Shown here in pieces: positions 11,988-24,506 of a stretch of DNA of 64,000 nt. The position numbers and the translations under genes are program-made. The stretch is from Aurifilum marmelostoma (Eukaryota; Ascomycota; Sordariomycetes; Diaporthales; Cryphonectriaceae). The notes under the pieces were generated by a model. That model saw only the letters and a program-made list of their open reading frames with translations, searched no databases and was not told the origin of the DNA. How positions within the stretch are numbered: the first letter of the stretch is position 1; each line of letters opens with the position of its first letter. The stretch covers positions 868,001 to 932,000 of the forward strand of contig JAMXSV010000023.1 of assembly GCA_027559495.1 (NCBI GenBank). Direction: 5' to 3'.

Positions 11988-12652
11988 AGCTCTGGGTACG
12001 ATTGGTCCAAGCACCAAGACCCGGCTGAACAGCGTGTGGTGCGGAATTACAATTTGTTACATGTACAGCACTCGCTTGAAAAGGACGTATTTTGGACCAT
12101 TTGGCAACCTTTATGCAAGCAGGCTTGATGGATGCTGAACTCGTGGTTTGTGGAGGAAAGTCACCTGTCTCATCTGTAGACAAAGTTATGGACGGACGTA
12201 GCTGAGCATGTCGTCCAGCACTAATTATATAATATAGCCTATTGTTTTCTCGCATGCTGGTTACATGTTATCACCTCACTGTGCATGGCTGGATCTACAA
12301 TTTATGACCCCATTTTACTTGCAATACTCTCGGAAGGAGCAATGATGTCTTTCATATATCAGCAACATTAGAGAAGAACATGCTAGTTTCTCGTGTTATA
12401 GACTTGTTTCATTCCCCGGACAAGAGTGTTCCATGATGAGGACGTAGACCTTATGACAGAGAACAGGAATCTGGGGCATCCTAAGCGAGAAAGGTAGTTG
12501 GGCCGAGAACCTTCCTGCGGAGGGATACATGGCGAATATATCCGGATAGGGAATCTGCGGGACAAGGGAGCTCCCGTGGCCAAATACTTTTAAAGCGATT
12601 GATAGAGTCACGTGCGGAAATGTCGTCCAATGTTTGATTCCATTTTCACCCT
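11988..12652. other. intergenic, convergent 3' ends
   Basis: This lies between the kinase-like gene (+) and the RING-YEATS gene (-). It should hold both 3' UTRs. No gene is seen. Confidence 0.4.
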
Positions 12653-13541
12653 CTACTCGGCATCCAAGAATAGGTTTTGAAGTGATTCCACAATTTCGTC
12701 CCAAGTGTCCCGTCTTCGAATTCGCTCAGTCTTGATCGACTGGCTACCGTGCAACCCAAAGTCAAGCATCCAGTTTATCGCCATTCTATCCTTCCTGTCA
12801 CCTTTGTGTGTGCTGGCAACGGCGTCAGGCCTGTCCCACTCCCAGCCGTCGCGCAACGTGATGCTACATCCGAAACCCTTGTGTCAGCCTCTTGATGTTT
12901 CTCTTTCAGGGAGTTCCAATAAAGGTTCTCTGGTTCCGGAGATGAGATGAGGAATACAGCAGTATTCCGTTGACTTACAATGCAGTAAGCTCAAAATAGC
13001 CCCAGCCCAATGATGACTTGGTGAAGGGAGGTTTGCGTAATGTGATGAAGCGTTCATGCCGAAAAGTCCCGTGTAGGATCAAGTCAACGGACTCGATGAG
13101 CTGTGGCTGGGAGCTGACAAGGAAAAACGTCCAGTGATGAGTGCGCACCATCCCAGACAATGGCGAGATGCTAGGAGGGACGTTTTTGTGTTTGTTGCCG
13201 ATCTGAATGACCATGTCTCTGATGGTACTGCCATCACTTTCCATAGATCGCTCCTGATATGCTGTAGGGTATTTTTGTTCCAGCTGGCGTTGGCTTGTGG
13301 TATCTGGGAAGGCTGTTGTCTCAGCTCTGCACAGAGTACAGGTGAGGTTCAGCCCATCGATGGTGGGCATGGCTGAGACTTGGAAAGACTTTTGGATCTG
13401 TTGTGGTTCGTCATTTGCAAATGATATCCATGTCAAGAGACAGAGGCTACATGCCGAGTGACCACAGGAGGTCTTGACCGGGTCCTGGAGGAGATTATGA
13501 CAGATTGGACATTTATCTTCAGCATCGCAGTCTGCTGTCAT
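12653..13541 (-). CDS. RING finger protein with C-terminal YEATS-like domain
   Basis: Two exons (13541-12979 and 12863-12653) give 257 aa. A C3HC4-type RING occupies residues 11-71, with Cys 11, 14, 26, His 28, Cys 31, 34, 68 and 71 (CPIC, CGHSACSLC, CTLC). From about residue 112 the sequence follows the YEATS order: IGNKHKNVP, HHWTFFLVSS, VDLILHGTF, then RKPPF and SLGWGYFEL. It continues across the intron with TLRDGWEWDRPD and NWMLDFGLHGSQ. YEATS domains read acetylated or crotonylated lysine, often on histones, and RING domains recruit E2 enzymes for ubiquitin transfer. Combining the two roles in this protein is inference. The splice restores GYFELTAFITLRDGW, which supports the exon model. 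The length suggests no further domain. Confidence 0.8.
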
Positions 13542-14001
13542 CTTGGAAGTTCTAGTGAATCAAGTCTGGTAGGAATGAATGAATACAGGCGTGCTTTTGC
13601 TTTTGAAATGCGAGAATAGTGTAATTATGTTGCAAGAAGCAGTCGGAAAAGCAGGAAAATGGAGGAAGGGATGGTCGCCATAGATTAATCTAAGGTGCTG
13701 TTGCCTTGCATGACTCCACCCACCCTAAGTAAGAAGTGCGTCGAGGCTGAGGTTACAACACATCAAGATGGCTGCAGTCTGCCCCTCACCCCGCTTATTA
13801 CTATATGTAGAGGCAAAGAGGAAAGAGGCAGAAGAGCCCCAACCATAAGATGTCAAAATTATTGTGCTTTTGAAGCATGAGGCCATGCTCCCAATGTTGA
13901 GATCTGTATGGAGAAAAACAATCATTACTGATCTAACAATGTTACAATCTCCCAGTGATTAATACAGGTTTTCCTGTGCAAGATTCATTGCCATTCCTTG
14001 A
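13542..14001. other. intergenic
   Basis: Between two minus-strand genes. It holds the RING-YEATS promoter and the 3' UTR of the next gene. Nothing else is seen. Confidence 0.4.
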
Positions 14002-15506
14002 TTATGGCCACATCGCATCCCAGATAAACAGCCAATGCTCATAATAATCCTCCATGGGCCCCACTACGAAGCTGCGTCCGTATCCATTCTCTCGCACCTT
14101 GTAAGGCCTCGAATACAAGCCCTCCGCCTTCAGATGTCTCTTCTGGCAGATTGAGATCGAAAAGCTGCTCCTGCTGTTGCCAGCGAAATATTCCGCGTCC
14201 GCTAGAACGATGTAGTCGACAAGCCCTCGTTGGTCCCAGCTCAGGGAATGCAGCTTTCCTAGATCATCGCCTTCCAGTAAGTCGTCTTTGAGACGCAGTG
14301 TCATGCCATTCTGCTTCTTTGCCGCCTCCACCAGTCTTCGGGCCTCAGTCAGATTCCCCGAGGCGAGATAGCCGACCGTCAGCTGGGATTCTTCCGCCTT
14401 GCGCAGATACGAAACCTCCTGTTCCTCGTACGACGGCCAGAAGGGCTCAGCATCCGCCTCAGACCGAAGGTGAACACCAAAGAACCCCGAGCTGCTCCCT
14501 CGAGGTTGTGTATTCTGTGCCCGTGCAAAGGTTTGCATATTGGCGAGGACTTTCTTGCCGAGTTGCATGATGGTTTGGTTGAACTTGCACAGTCCGCCGA
14601 ATGTATTGGCCATTTCTGGCCCGTCTCGTAAGACAGGCCACTCCCACAACACACCGGGCCAGTCGGTCCCTCGGAAGAGACGTGTATTCTGTTGCGAAGG
14701 GGGGTTCCCGTTCGCGGGATCATGGACAAACTTTCGAAATCTGGCTGTTCATCAAATAATATCAGCAATGCTTGCCGCGCTTTTTGGCTACTCAAGGCGA
14801 AAGAAAGTCGGGCATATGGCTTACCCCCGAAGCGATCCGTCTGGTGATCAAGCTCAGCAAAATCGCATCTCTCGCCGCCCTCGATCCGACCCATCTGTCG
14901 TGGATCGATTTCCTGAACCTCGGGCTCATTGTCCAGGTATTGAATACGCGGCACTCTGGTCCAATCGTCGTAGAGGGTTATCTGTGGGCAGCTTTCTCCC
15001 ATCGCCTGGCGGAAATTGTCCTCGTCAAACAAGTAGCTGAATGGTCTGAAGTCCGAGTGGTCCAGGATGACTCTGATGTCGTCGTCCCTTCGCTTCCTGA
15101 TCGCCGGCATCACTAGACCAGTGGCGCCGGCCTCAATGGCATAGCGAACGCAGGTCAGGATGAAATTGCGCACGTTACCGATCCCGCCAAAGTTGTTATC
15201 GCATAGGAAAACAACGCCTGGAACCCACTCCTCGACTTCATCGCAGACTCGCTTCAGGGGCCATCCCACGAAGGGAGCATCCGGGTCCGAGAGGTCAATG
15301 CCAGCCGGAAGAGACTTTCCTAGATCGTGTACCTCAGGCTTAGTGGTGCTGGGCGAGATTAGATGGGTATGACTACCGGTTGCATAGCTATTCTTGGCCT
15401 GTATCCAGGAGAAGTCGGAAAGCAAGGCTGATGAAGTCCAGTGTAGTGTCCATACGAAGGCCAAGAGACCAGCGGCCAGGAGATACATGTAACGAGACCG
15501 CATCAT
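14002..15506 (-). CDS. O-fucosyltransferase-like type II membrane protein
   Basis: Two exons (15506-14825 and 14744-14002) give 474 aa. The intron (GTAAGC...ACAG, 80 bp) joins DRFG to ARFRKFVHDPANGN in frame. The N-terminus has a signal anchor at about residues 7-25 (MYLLAAGLLAFVW), which suggests a Golgi or ER lumenal enzyme. The catalytic part starts with CDNNFGGIGNVRNF, the glycine-rich donor-site entry seen in fucosyltransferase-like proteins. HLRSE near residue 316 matches the H-x-R-x-E motif of protein O-fucosyltransferases. NSRSSFS follows near residue 425. The end GPMEDYYEHWLFIWDAMWP is, as I recall, conserved among fungal relatives. Donor and acceptor are unknown. The assignment is by motif only. 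Confidence 0.75.
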
Positions 15507-16528
15507 GGATGTTGTCGTTCTGCGGAAGGCGGCATATCATGCGCCTGAGATCTCGAGCTTGCAGCAAGATGGAGACGCAAAGTTTCGAAGGCTGACGTGG
15601 TTTCTTCTACTACTTACGGGCGATATGAGCGAAGAACGCCTCCACGCCGCTATTGGCAACAGTAACCTCGATCTCACGGTCCGAAACGCCTCTCGTGATA
15701 CCAGAGGTGGATCATAACCGAGTCACAGAGAATCTCAAATCATGACATTACAAGGAGGGGATACATCCAGGTAAATGTAGGGTCGCAGGATTGCCTTGGA
15801 GAGCAAAAGCGGTTATATCGTGACCAATAACCAGCTGTTAAATGCGGGGGCCACATCATGTAAAACCCCGAAATCACATACAGCCACCCCGAGGCTGAGT
15901 CTGTCAGACCCCAAGTCGTATATCAGTAAGAACCACTTGAAAAGCCATGTCTCATGAGCAGGTATCATTAGTGCTGACAGTGGAAGTGCAAATCTCGTCT
16001 CAGGAAAAAGCCTTTTGATCCACGCCGTCGTGAGCCAGCAAGTATTAATACAGCTAAGTGGATATCATGCACTATCGTGTTCTGTGAATACGATAATATC
16101 TTTCCTTCCCGGCTTTTCTAGTCCAGCGAGGTGCATCTGATCTAATTCGGCGAGACGCTCATGTTCTATCGCGGCGCGGTATATATAATTATTGTGATTT
16201 GTGCACATGAACAACGTTCTGCCTCGTCCATTTTGCATGTGCCCCTCCTAGCAGTCAGGTCATACCATCATCATAAGAAATACAATCCAGCGAAACGCAA
16301 GGAAACTAACAATCAAATCCTATCGGCGCTGTGCTACTCCAACCGCGTCAAATGTAGATGCGGGATGCGAGCCATATGACGAAAGGATAATTTCAATAGG
16401 AAAACGAACAAAGCCGGCTCCGCGGACAGGCGCTGGAGCATATTCAAACAGGCCGGTTGAAAGAAGAGAAACTCTCGAGTTACAGCCACCTCGACCTCGA
16501 GTCTTTACCGTCTGAATGGATGCCACAC
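15507..16528. other. intergenic
   Basis: About 1 kb between two minus-strand genes. No open frame has coding character, and no repeat is evident. Confidence 0.4.
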
Positions 16529-19500
16529 CTAGTAGCCCCTGCCTATATCATTTCGATCAGCAAGACTCATCCCGGCAATGGCATCAGCGGCCCAGTCTTC
16601 ATCGTTCTGTATCGATGAATTGCGAACATGGTGGCCGGCGCCGACCTGGGGAACGGGGTGACCCCGCCAATCAACCATTTGCCCACCTTCCTGGAATTCG
16701 GCCAGCCTGATCTCGGGTGTTTGCTGAGTAGGCTTGGGACCGACACCTGGCGGTACATCAGTTGAGTCGAACTGGTTGAAATCAGGAAGGTCGAAAGCGT
16801 GAGGTTCTTGAGAGGCGCGTGGTCCTGTCGGCGTCATCTCGTCACGGCCGTTTGGGTTGGTATCTCCGCCGTGAGCGTGTCCGGCTCGCATCTCCTCAGG
16901 TGGAAGGGCGCCCATGTGCTCCAGCTGTTGCTCCAGCTCTCGCTGCTCGAGTATCTGAGGGGCCGGCTCGACATTGCGCAACGTGCTGCCTACCGCCGCC
17001 AGGCCAATCTGTGCGCCACTGCTGCTCCTGAAGCTGCCATAGCTTGCCCTGTGTCCGTCTGAGACGCCTTCAGCAGCTTCGCCGGCCCCCAGGTTGGTGG
17101 ATGTGTCCCGGATGGCGAATTGTGCTATCGTCCTCATCTTGCGAGAAACCCAACCGGCCAGGATTTTGCCTCTTTGCTTCTCACCCAGGCGAGAGCGGGG
17201 AAAATCACCCCTCTGGACAAAAGCAACAATGTCGACAACAACCTGATGCTCATTGAGGATGGCATTGACGATCACAGGGACGATGGATGCAAGGTAAGCC
17301 TTGCGGCCTACTTCGACGATGACCACAACCAGACCACCTGCTTGGAACACGGCGCTATTTGCGATGCTGGTTAGCATACTCGTCACCAGCTCGAATATAT
17401 AATTGGACGAGACTATACTTACCAGCCTCCAGTCATGATGTTTCGATGGCTTCGCTCCACAGAAGCCTCGATATCCATGGGGAAATGACTGAGCCCATTG
17501 ATCTCGAATGTCTCGCCAATGCTACCGAGCACGAACAAGACCTGCATATCGACCTGAGCACCACCTGGACCGATAGGCCTGCTGACGTTGTGAAGAAAGC
17601 CGAGATCACCAGTACGGACATAGCTGATGTTCGGGTCGCCGTCGATCGTACGGCCATCGAATCGCTCAGCATCGAATATGTCCTTCGAGCCGTAGAAGCC
17701 CTTGACACAGGCCTCCGAGTCGACCCATATCTCACCGTACTCACCGTCTCCACAGAGGAGTCGGCTCTCGGGATTGACGATCGCTATCTGTGTCGATACA
17801 GGAACCATGCCGGAATCTTGTACGAGCAGTGCTTTCGGATCGGTATCGACATCTGTAGGAATGACGAGACCTCTTCTGAGAGCCTTCGTGTCCAGCCACA
17901 GCTCGATTGGCTCGATGCACATGTATGAACGTGATGCAATCATCGGGTTCAGCACATGAGAGTAGACCGTGTTGATCGCTGTGCGGTCGAGTCCAGTTGC
18001 TGCGAAATGCAGTCGAACCTTTTGGAAGATGTCGATGCGTGGCCGACCCTCTGCAGTAATCATCATATTCTTGAGCTCATGCAGCGTGAAGCCCTTTCCG
18101 GGCATCAGAGCCATCGCGTGGTCGAGCATCTGAGGCGTGGCGTACGTGTCTTTGATCTTGTACCGGGACAGGATCATAAAGAGAGACATGGGGTTCTGTG
18201 CAAATTCCACTGGCGAGAGCATGTAGGTGGGCGTACCGATGTAGATGCCCATAAGACAAGTGTGAATGAAGCCCAAGCCTGTGGTACTCCGGACACAGCC
18301 CAAGACGGGCCTGGAGCTAGTCATCTGACAAGTCTCCTTCTGGACCTTGCACATGCCTAGGATGGTCTCGTGGCTCAGCTGAACGGCGAGTCTTCGCTGA
18401 TCGGGTGTCCAGTATGTCCAGATGACGACCGGGTAGCCTGGCTGGACCCAGGAAGGATCCACGGTGATACCCAGGTCCCTCAGACCATTATTCTGCTTCG
18501 GTGGCTTGGTGGTGTTGTAGACAGGTGGCACGCCAATCTTCAGGATGGATGCGGATTGCTTGATGTGCTGAGATACCGGCTTCATCTTGAGGAGATGGTC
18601 GACGTCCTGGTTGACTAGCACGGCTCTGACATTGTAGTCACCCACAAGATGAAGGAATGCCGGCACGTCTTCGGGGAGACGGTTTTGATCCATCGGAGCG
18701 CAGGGAATGACGACAGCGCCAAGGTTGATGCATGCATGTACCGCGAAGACAAATTCTTCCGAATGGGTGTACATGAGAATGACATGATCTCGAGGCCGGA
18801 CCTTAACCTTGTTCTTGAGATACATGGCAACTGCTGCCACCCTCGTGTCGAATTTCTTCCAGGTAATGCCCTTGCCCTCCTTGCCCTTGCCGTCAATCGT
18901 ACAGTACGACAACTCCTCAGGCTGCCTGGCTACCCTCCACTGGATGAGGTCGGTGATGCTCCTGAAATTATTGAGTGGAGTCGAAGTCCGGTCGTCAATG
19001 ACAACTTCTCGGCGGTCGATGCCAGAGTATTGTCGCTCGACAGGCCCCAGCACATCGGCACGGGATTCTGAAGCAAGAAGGGACCAGATGCCGCCCATTG
19101 GATCGACACCAACTGGCAGATTCTGTACGGCATGCTCCACACCAAACTTGACGTGAACCGCTGGAAGGTTACCAAGGTCAAACTCCTTGCGGCAGAGCAT
19201 GTTTCCGATCTCCCTACGGCCGTTCTTCTGGACCCTGGGCAGTGAGTTTGGTGCCGTGATCAACACGCAGTACACCCGTAAATGGTGTTCTTGCATAAGG
19301 ACCTCCATGCACCTCTCCGAAAGGGAGTCGAGGAGAGCCGTATCAAGCTGTCGTGGCGGGCCGCCGGAAGTTGCAGGTGCCGTTGACGCGGCTGTCGACT
19401 CGAGCACCACAACGGGTAGATGTTCTTCATTGACGAATACATCAAATGCTGAGCAGTCGAAGATCTTGGGAATGTTGCGCATGATGCTGACGACGATGTG

Positions 19501-22457
19501 TTGCACAAAAAAGTATCGGTACTCTGCGATCTCGTGCCCATGCTCGACCCACTCCACCTTTTGTCTGATGCGGTCCTCGTACAGCCCCAAGACGAAGATT
19601 TTGCCCTCGATGATAGTGCCCAGAAGACCTGTTCGTAGGAACTCGGGCTCAACAGCAGTCGGCGTCGGGTTGCCTGGTTCAAACTTGAAAGGCCTGGCGT
19701 GGAAAATCTGCTCTGTATGCTTAGGCAAAGCCCAGAATCCACCGGACAGGGAAGGGGAGTCGACCCAGATCTCCCCAATCGAATGTGGTGAGGATAGCAG
19801 ACCTGTTTCTGGATCGACAACGGCCAGTGTGGCGTCAGGGATTGGGTACCCGAAGGCTCCAACGCGGACGGTACTCGGGTCACTGGCCTTCTTCCTGGCC
19901 TCGTCGCCTATGGCGACGACCATGACCTCGTTGGACTTCAGAGCCTCCCTGTCGAGCAGGACCTCGCTCAGCTCGTTCTTGGCGCGCTCCTCCGTGACAT
20001 TGGTCGGACCGCCACTGAGGAGACTACCAAAGCCATTGGATGGCTTTTCCTTCTCCTCCTGGACCTTTTCCTCCTCAGAATCCGAGTCTTCATCCACATC
20101 AAGCTTGAGGGGGCACCCCATGCGTTCCTCCCCCCCTAGCCAGTCACGTACGCTGATGACCATACCTCCATGTTCAGGAAGACACAGCATGGGAGCCACA
20201 ACCTCTCGAGCCTTTGGGTTTCGGAGTGGCCGCAACCAGCGATCTGCCAAGACCTCATGAAACTCGCTGTCGACGGTGACGGTATCTATCAGACATAGCT
20301 TGACCGACTGAAAATTCGGCTCGGTTCCCTTCTTAAAGTTCCGCGTCGTCATCGGATCTTGCTGGTAGTTGTAGGCAGCCCGCTTGAGCCCTGGATAGTC
20401 CGCCGCCATAAGTGTAGCTTTGTGTTTTGTGATGAGGTGCGCATAGAGACCCGGCACCTCGACGGCCTTGTTCTCTACCCACACGGTAGTATGGCCGCCG
20501 TATACAGTCAACAGGACTCCAAGGATCATGCCGATGCCCTGACGGGGATCCAGGTACGAGAGCAAGATCTCGCTGCCAGCGCTGCCGCCGATAAGCCGTC
20601 CGTTCTTGTCGCGTAGAGATTGGCTGAAGGTATCTCCGGGAGAGTTGCCAGGTACTTGGGACACAATGGCGCTCAAGCAGGCCATCTGGTGCATGATGGT
20701 GCGGTGGCTTAGGACCACGCCCCTCAGGTCGCCGGTCGGGGCTCTCGAGAACTCGACGTAGGCCAGGTCTGGCACGGACAGTGCCGGGGTATCGTCCTTC
20801 TTCTTGGGGTGATAGCTGCCGAACTCATTCGTCTTCCACCACTCGACGCCCTTGGGCCACGTGAGCTTCTGCACCGTGATGTCCCGCTGGAATGCCTTGA
20901 GATTGTTGTCGGTGGTCAGGGCCAGGTGCGCTTGCGTGGAGGTCAGGATCAGGTTCAGCTTCTGGTAATCCTGGAGCTCGTTGATGGGCACCGCCACGAC
21001 GCCGGCAATGAAACATCCGAGCAAGGCTATGGCAAAGTCGATAATCTCGGTGTCGCGGTAAATCAGCGCGACGCGGTCCCCGCGATACAGAGAGCTCTTG
21101 TCTCTTATGACCTGGGCCACCTTCTCCGCCCTAGAAGCAAGCTTATCCCAGGTTATAGATGCAGTCTCCTTCCCGCGGCTGTCGAGCACCCAGTACGCAG
21201 GGAGCTTGGCCGACGTGCGGCCCCGATGGCGCAGCACGGCAGCTATGTTGTCGAACTGAGACATCTGGACGTGCGAGTTATGCGGGTCGGATATGGCAAA
21301 GGGGACCTCACGAGGCTCCAGAGGCATGAGGAACTCGAGAACCTCGTCGGTAGGAAGGTCGTTCGCCGAGAGCATCGGAGGGGCCATTGCGGCCGTCGGG
21401 GAAAAGGCGTCACTGGCAGAGTAACGCTGCGGTCCGCCATACTGCTCCGAGGGCATCTGGTCGTAAGCCTGTTGGCCAGCAAAGTCGGAAAAGTAGCCCT
21501 GTGAGTCGAGCAGGGTGCCCGTCCTGCTGTCGTATGTATTGCGCCGGTCGGGATCTCCGTAGTCACCATGGCGCTCAGGGTTGAAAGCATAGTCGGCTGA
21601 AGCCATGGTAGGCGAGCGCGTATGGTCGTCGCTTCCCTGGTCCAAGCCCGGGACGAGGAAGAGCGAGTTGCGCTGTCGCATATCCGGGCGCGAGTCGGCA
21701 AATGAGCCGCCCGGGGCCAGCAAGTTGGCCGGGTGTTGCTCGGGAGGGATTGAATATGGGCTCTGGGCCCGCTGCGAAAAGGGTGATGGTGCTCGGCCGC
21801 CGACGGGGGAGGTGAGGTCAGTTGTCGGTGTCAGTGGGCTGACAGGGCTTGGGGAATTTGCGCTCAGAGCGGCCAGAGCACCTGCTCTCGTGCCATCGTT
21901 GGAAGGATGCGAGGAGCTGTCGGCAGAGTGTATGCGCAGGCCAGAGTGGGACTCTGTCGGGAGGGCACCGTACTGGGAGAGCAGCTGCGTTCTCCGCTTG
22001 TGATATCTAAAAGGCGAGTAGGTTCAAGAGGTCAGCGCTGGACATGCGTTCCAGAAGAGTCGTGATTATGAATGCGTGTACGAGCTTGCGCCCCGGGCGC
22101 CTTCGGCTGGAGGAGGGGGCAGGCAGTTGGAGTCAGGAGAGGGCGGGACATTGACATACCCCTTCTCGGTGATATCGCCTTCCTGTGGCAGAGCATCTCG
22201 GTTAGCTAGACTGTCCTGTCCCGCGCGAGGAGCGTTGGAATGTAAGATGAAGAGGCGGCTGTGGGATCGACATTCCGTCGAGGCCGAGCCCGGACGTGAG
22301 TGTCGGGCACAGTGGTGATAGCTATGAGGAAGGCTCGGTTCTCTACCCGCCCTGATGAACGTGATGGGCTCCAAAGCAGGAGGCTGGAACTCACCTCCAA
22401 TTCTTTCTCTAGCTCGTCCAACCTGTCTTGCAGGTCTGGGGCCAGCTCTGCCGCCAT
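16529..22457 (-). CDS. CPS1: CPS1/DIP2-family protein: DMAP1-binding N-terminus and two adenylation-like domains
   Basis: Four exons (22457-22395, 22182-22160, 22006-17423 and 17366-16529) give 1835 aa. The first two exons and the start of the third encode the DMAP1-binding-type helix pair, PDLQDRLDELEKELE then GDITEKGYHKRRTQLL. A disordered Ser/Pro-rich linker follows to about residue 270. Two adenylate-forming domains span roughly 275-870 and 1040-1640. Each has the core phrases of the family (ITWDKLASRAEKVAQV; GITWKKFDTRVAAVAMYL; TGDLGFLHN). The tail is low complexity. This is the fungal homologue of Drosophila/human DIP2 and yeast Cmr2. In Cochliobolus, CPS1 has been linked to virulence, and DIP2 proteins have been linked to diacylglycerol control. 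The normal Ser/Thr-Gly P-loop is missing in both domains (see findings). It shares a 2 kb divergent promoter region with the gene at 24507. Confidence 0.9.
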
Positions 22458-24506
22458 GGTGGGCTAAGCTGCGGGAGCCAGCGCGGGAGCGACAGTACAG
22501 TGTAAAGAGCGGTTTGCTGAAAGGAAGGTGGACAAGCCGGGCTGGCAGTGTATGTGCTGTGCGCACCTGTGGTGATGGAGGTTGGTTGGGTGGTGGTTGG
22601 GCGAGGAGGATAAACAAACTCGGCGGTTCGGTTGGAGATGGCCGATGTTCAGGTGGAGTGAAGAAAGGACAACCATTGACTGCCCGTCCCCCCCCCAGAT
22701 CTCACAGACCCTGCAGGGCGGCAGGACACGGTAACGGAAATTCAAGGTCAAGCCACACAGCCCGCTGAACCATGTAGGTTGTGCAGAACCTGGGAGGTCT
22801 TGTTGTCGTGTGCGAATCTGTCTCCTGTGGTTGGGATCGTAGTTCCAACCTTACCTCAGATGTGCTGCTTGATCGCCCATTCGAGTGGGGTCTAGTGAGT
22901 GAGTGGGCTCGGGAGTTCGCTCAGTTCTCCTCAGGGCCCTTCGCAGGAAAATGGTCCTTGAACAAAAGCCCTAAAGTCCGGGGTCGCATTATTCAGGGAA
23001 CCTGAGGAGGTGTCAAAGTCCAAGCCAGAATCGATGGCCGTCTCGTGACGTAAGTGTGGTTCCCCCCCCTCAGCGCCAATTCCCTGGCCTCTCGGCTTTG
23101 ACTAGAACTGCTCAGGGGCAGTTGAAGGACCGGGCCCAACTCGGGTTAGGCACAGCGGCTTGGCCCACCAGATTGGGGGGCTTTCTCGGGTGATCTGGCT
23201 GTATGTATGGTTGTGCGCGCATAAGTGGTTGGACAGCAGGGCTCTAAATAAAGCAACACAGCAGGGCTCTGCATTCTACACCTGGACGGTGCCTGAGGAT
23301 TCCAGAGAGAGCCCGTATTTCTACGGATAGGTGCCATGCAGCCATGGTCAGAGGAGAACCCCACTACAGAAATCTAGAGCTCCCACCCAATCCAGTTAGA
23401 TCAGCCCCAGACACGAGGCCCACCCACCAGTTTAAATCGCACCACGATTTTCCTGGCCCTGGCCCTGGCCCGAGCCGTCAGAGCTTTCAGTCACCATGAG
23501 AGAAGTTTTCTGCAGGGCCTCGGTCGGCCGCTTCGTGCTTCAAAACATCCATAATACCAATATCTTGCCCAGCACCTCTGAGGGTGTAAACAAAGACAAG
23601 TGTGGTCTTGCAATGTCTTGTGTCTGAGACCTGTCCTCCTTGTCGGATCATTTTTGTTCTGAGCCTTTCCCGGGCTCTACAGTACATATTCAGCTGGATA
23701 CAGAACGACACATCATGGGAGGAATATCATGGCTGGGGGAGGGAGAGTGAGCAGGTGAGATGCCTCCAGGACAAGCAACTGTGCTTCAATATGGTCAGTA
23801 CATTCCCCTCATTTGCATCCAAAGATACATTGTATGATGAGAAATTTCGCATTCACAGACCTGTTCTGAATTAATATCCTGTTGATAAAATGCATTGAGC
23901 TCTCTTCTCTGACACCCTCCACTATCATTCTGATCCCTACTTCTCAACACATCAGCTATATCTTTGGCGACATTGCTGACCTTGGTGACAGGAAGAGATG
24001 CAGACCACCCTTCATCTGGCCCATTAGCTCGCTTCATCAATAAACACTGCACTATGAGACCTCACCAAATGTGTTGTGATGGAATTCGTTCCCTTTTCCT
24101 GCCTGCCTGCCTGCTCAGAGCATCTCCAATCCTCTACGAGTCCTTCCAGCCCAGTCCCAGAAGCCAGCTGTCTCTTTACAACTCGACATTTCTTGTTGAG
24201 ATGCTCCATCCCGTGTCTTTGACATCAAAGGACCACACACAACAATACCGTTGTTCATCTGGGGCTATTCATGGCACAGGCCTTTTGGAAACAATGTCTT
24301 TCTTGGTTCCATACCCAACAACACCATGGCTGTTGTTGCAGTCTTGTGTTCTTTGTCTTCGGCCCTATAACAATCAGACTGGTCCTTCCTGTCTGCCTGA
24401 CATCCCCCCCCCCCCCTTACATTAAGGACCGCATTATCTCACAATTTCATCCTTCCGGCAAAGCTTCCATGCCCACAAAAATCTCGACCTGAACAACCCA
24501 GCAACC
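22458..24506. promoter_or_regulatory. divergent promoter region between CPS1 and the orphan gene
   Basis: About 2 kb between divergent genes. It includes a 13-base C run at 24404-24416, just upstream of the plus-strand gene, and several CT-rich stretches. I see no additional coding exon. Confidence 0.45.

Noticed and set aside
19187..20260. A 357-aa plus-strand frame and other long frames within 17.4-21.7 kb
   Set aside because: They lie opposite the CPS1 coding exon, which has clear family motifs. The antisense products are Ser/Arg-rich without domains.
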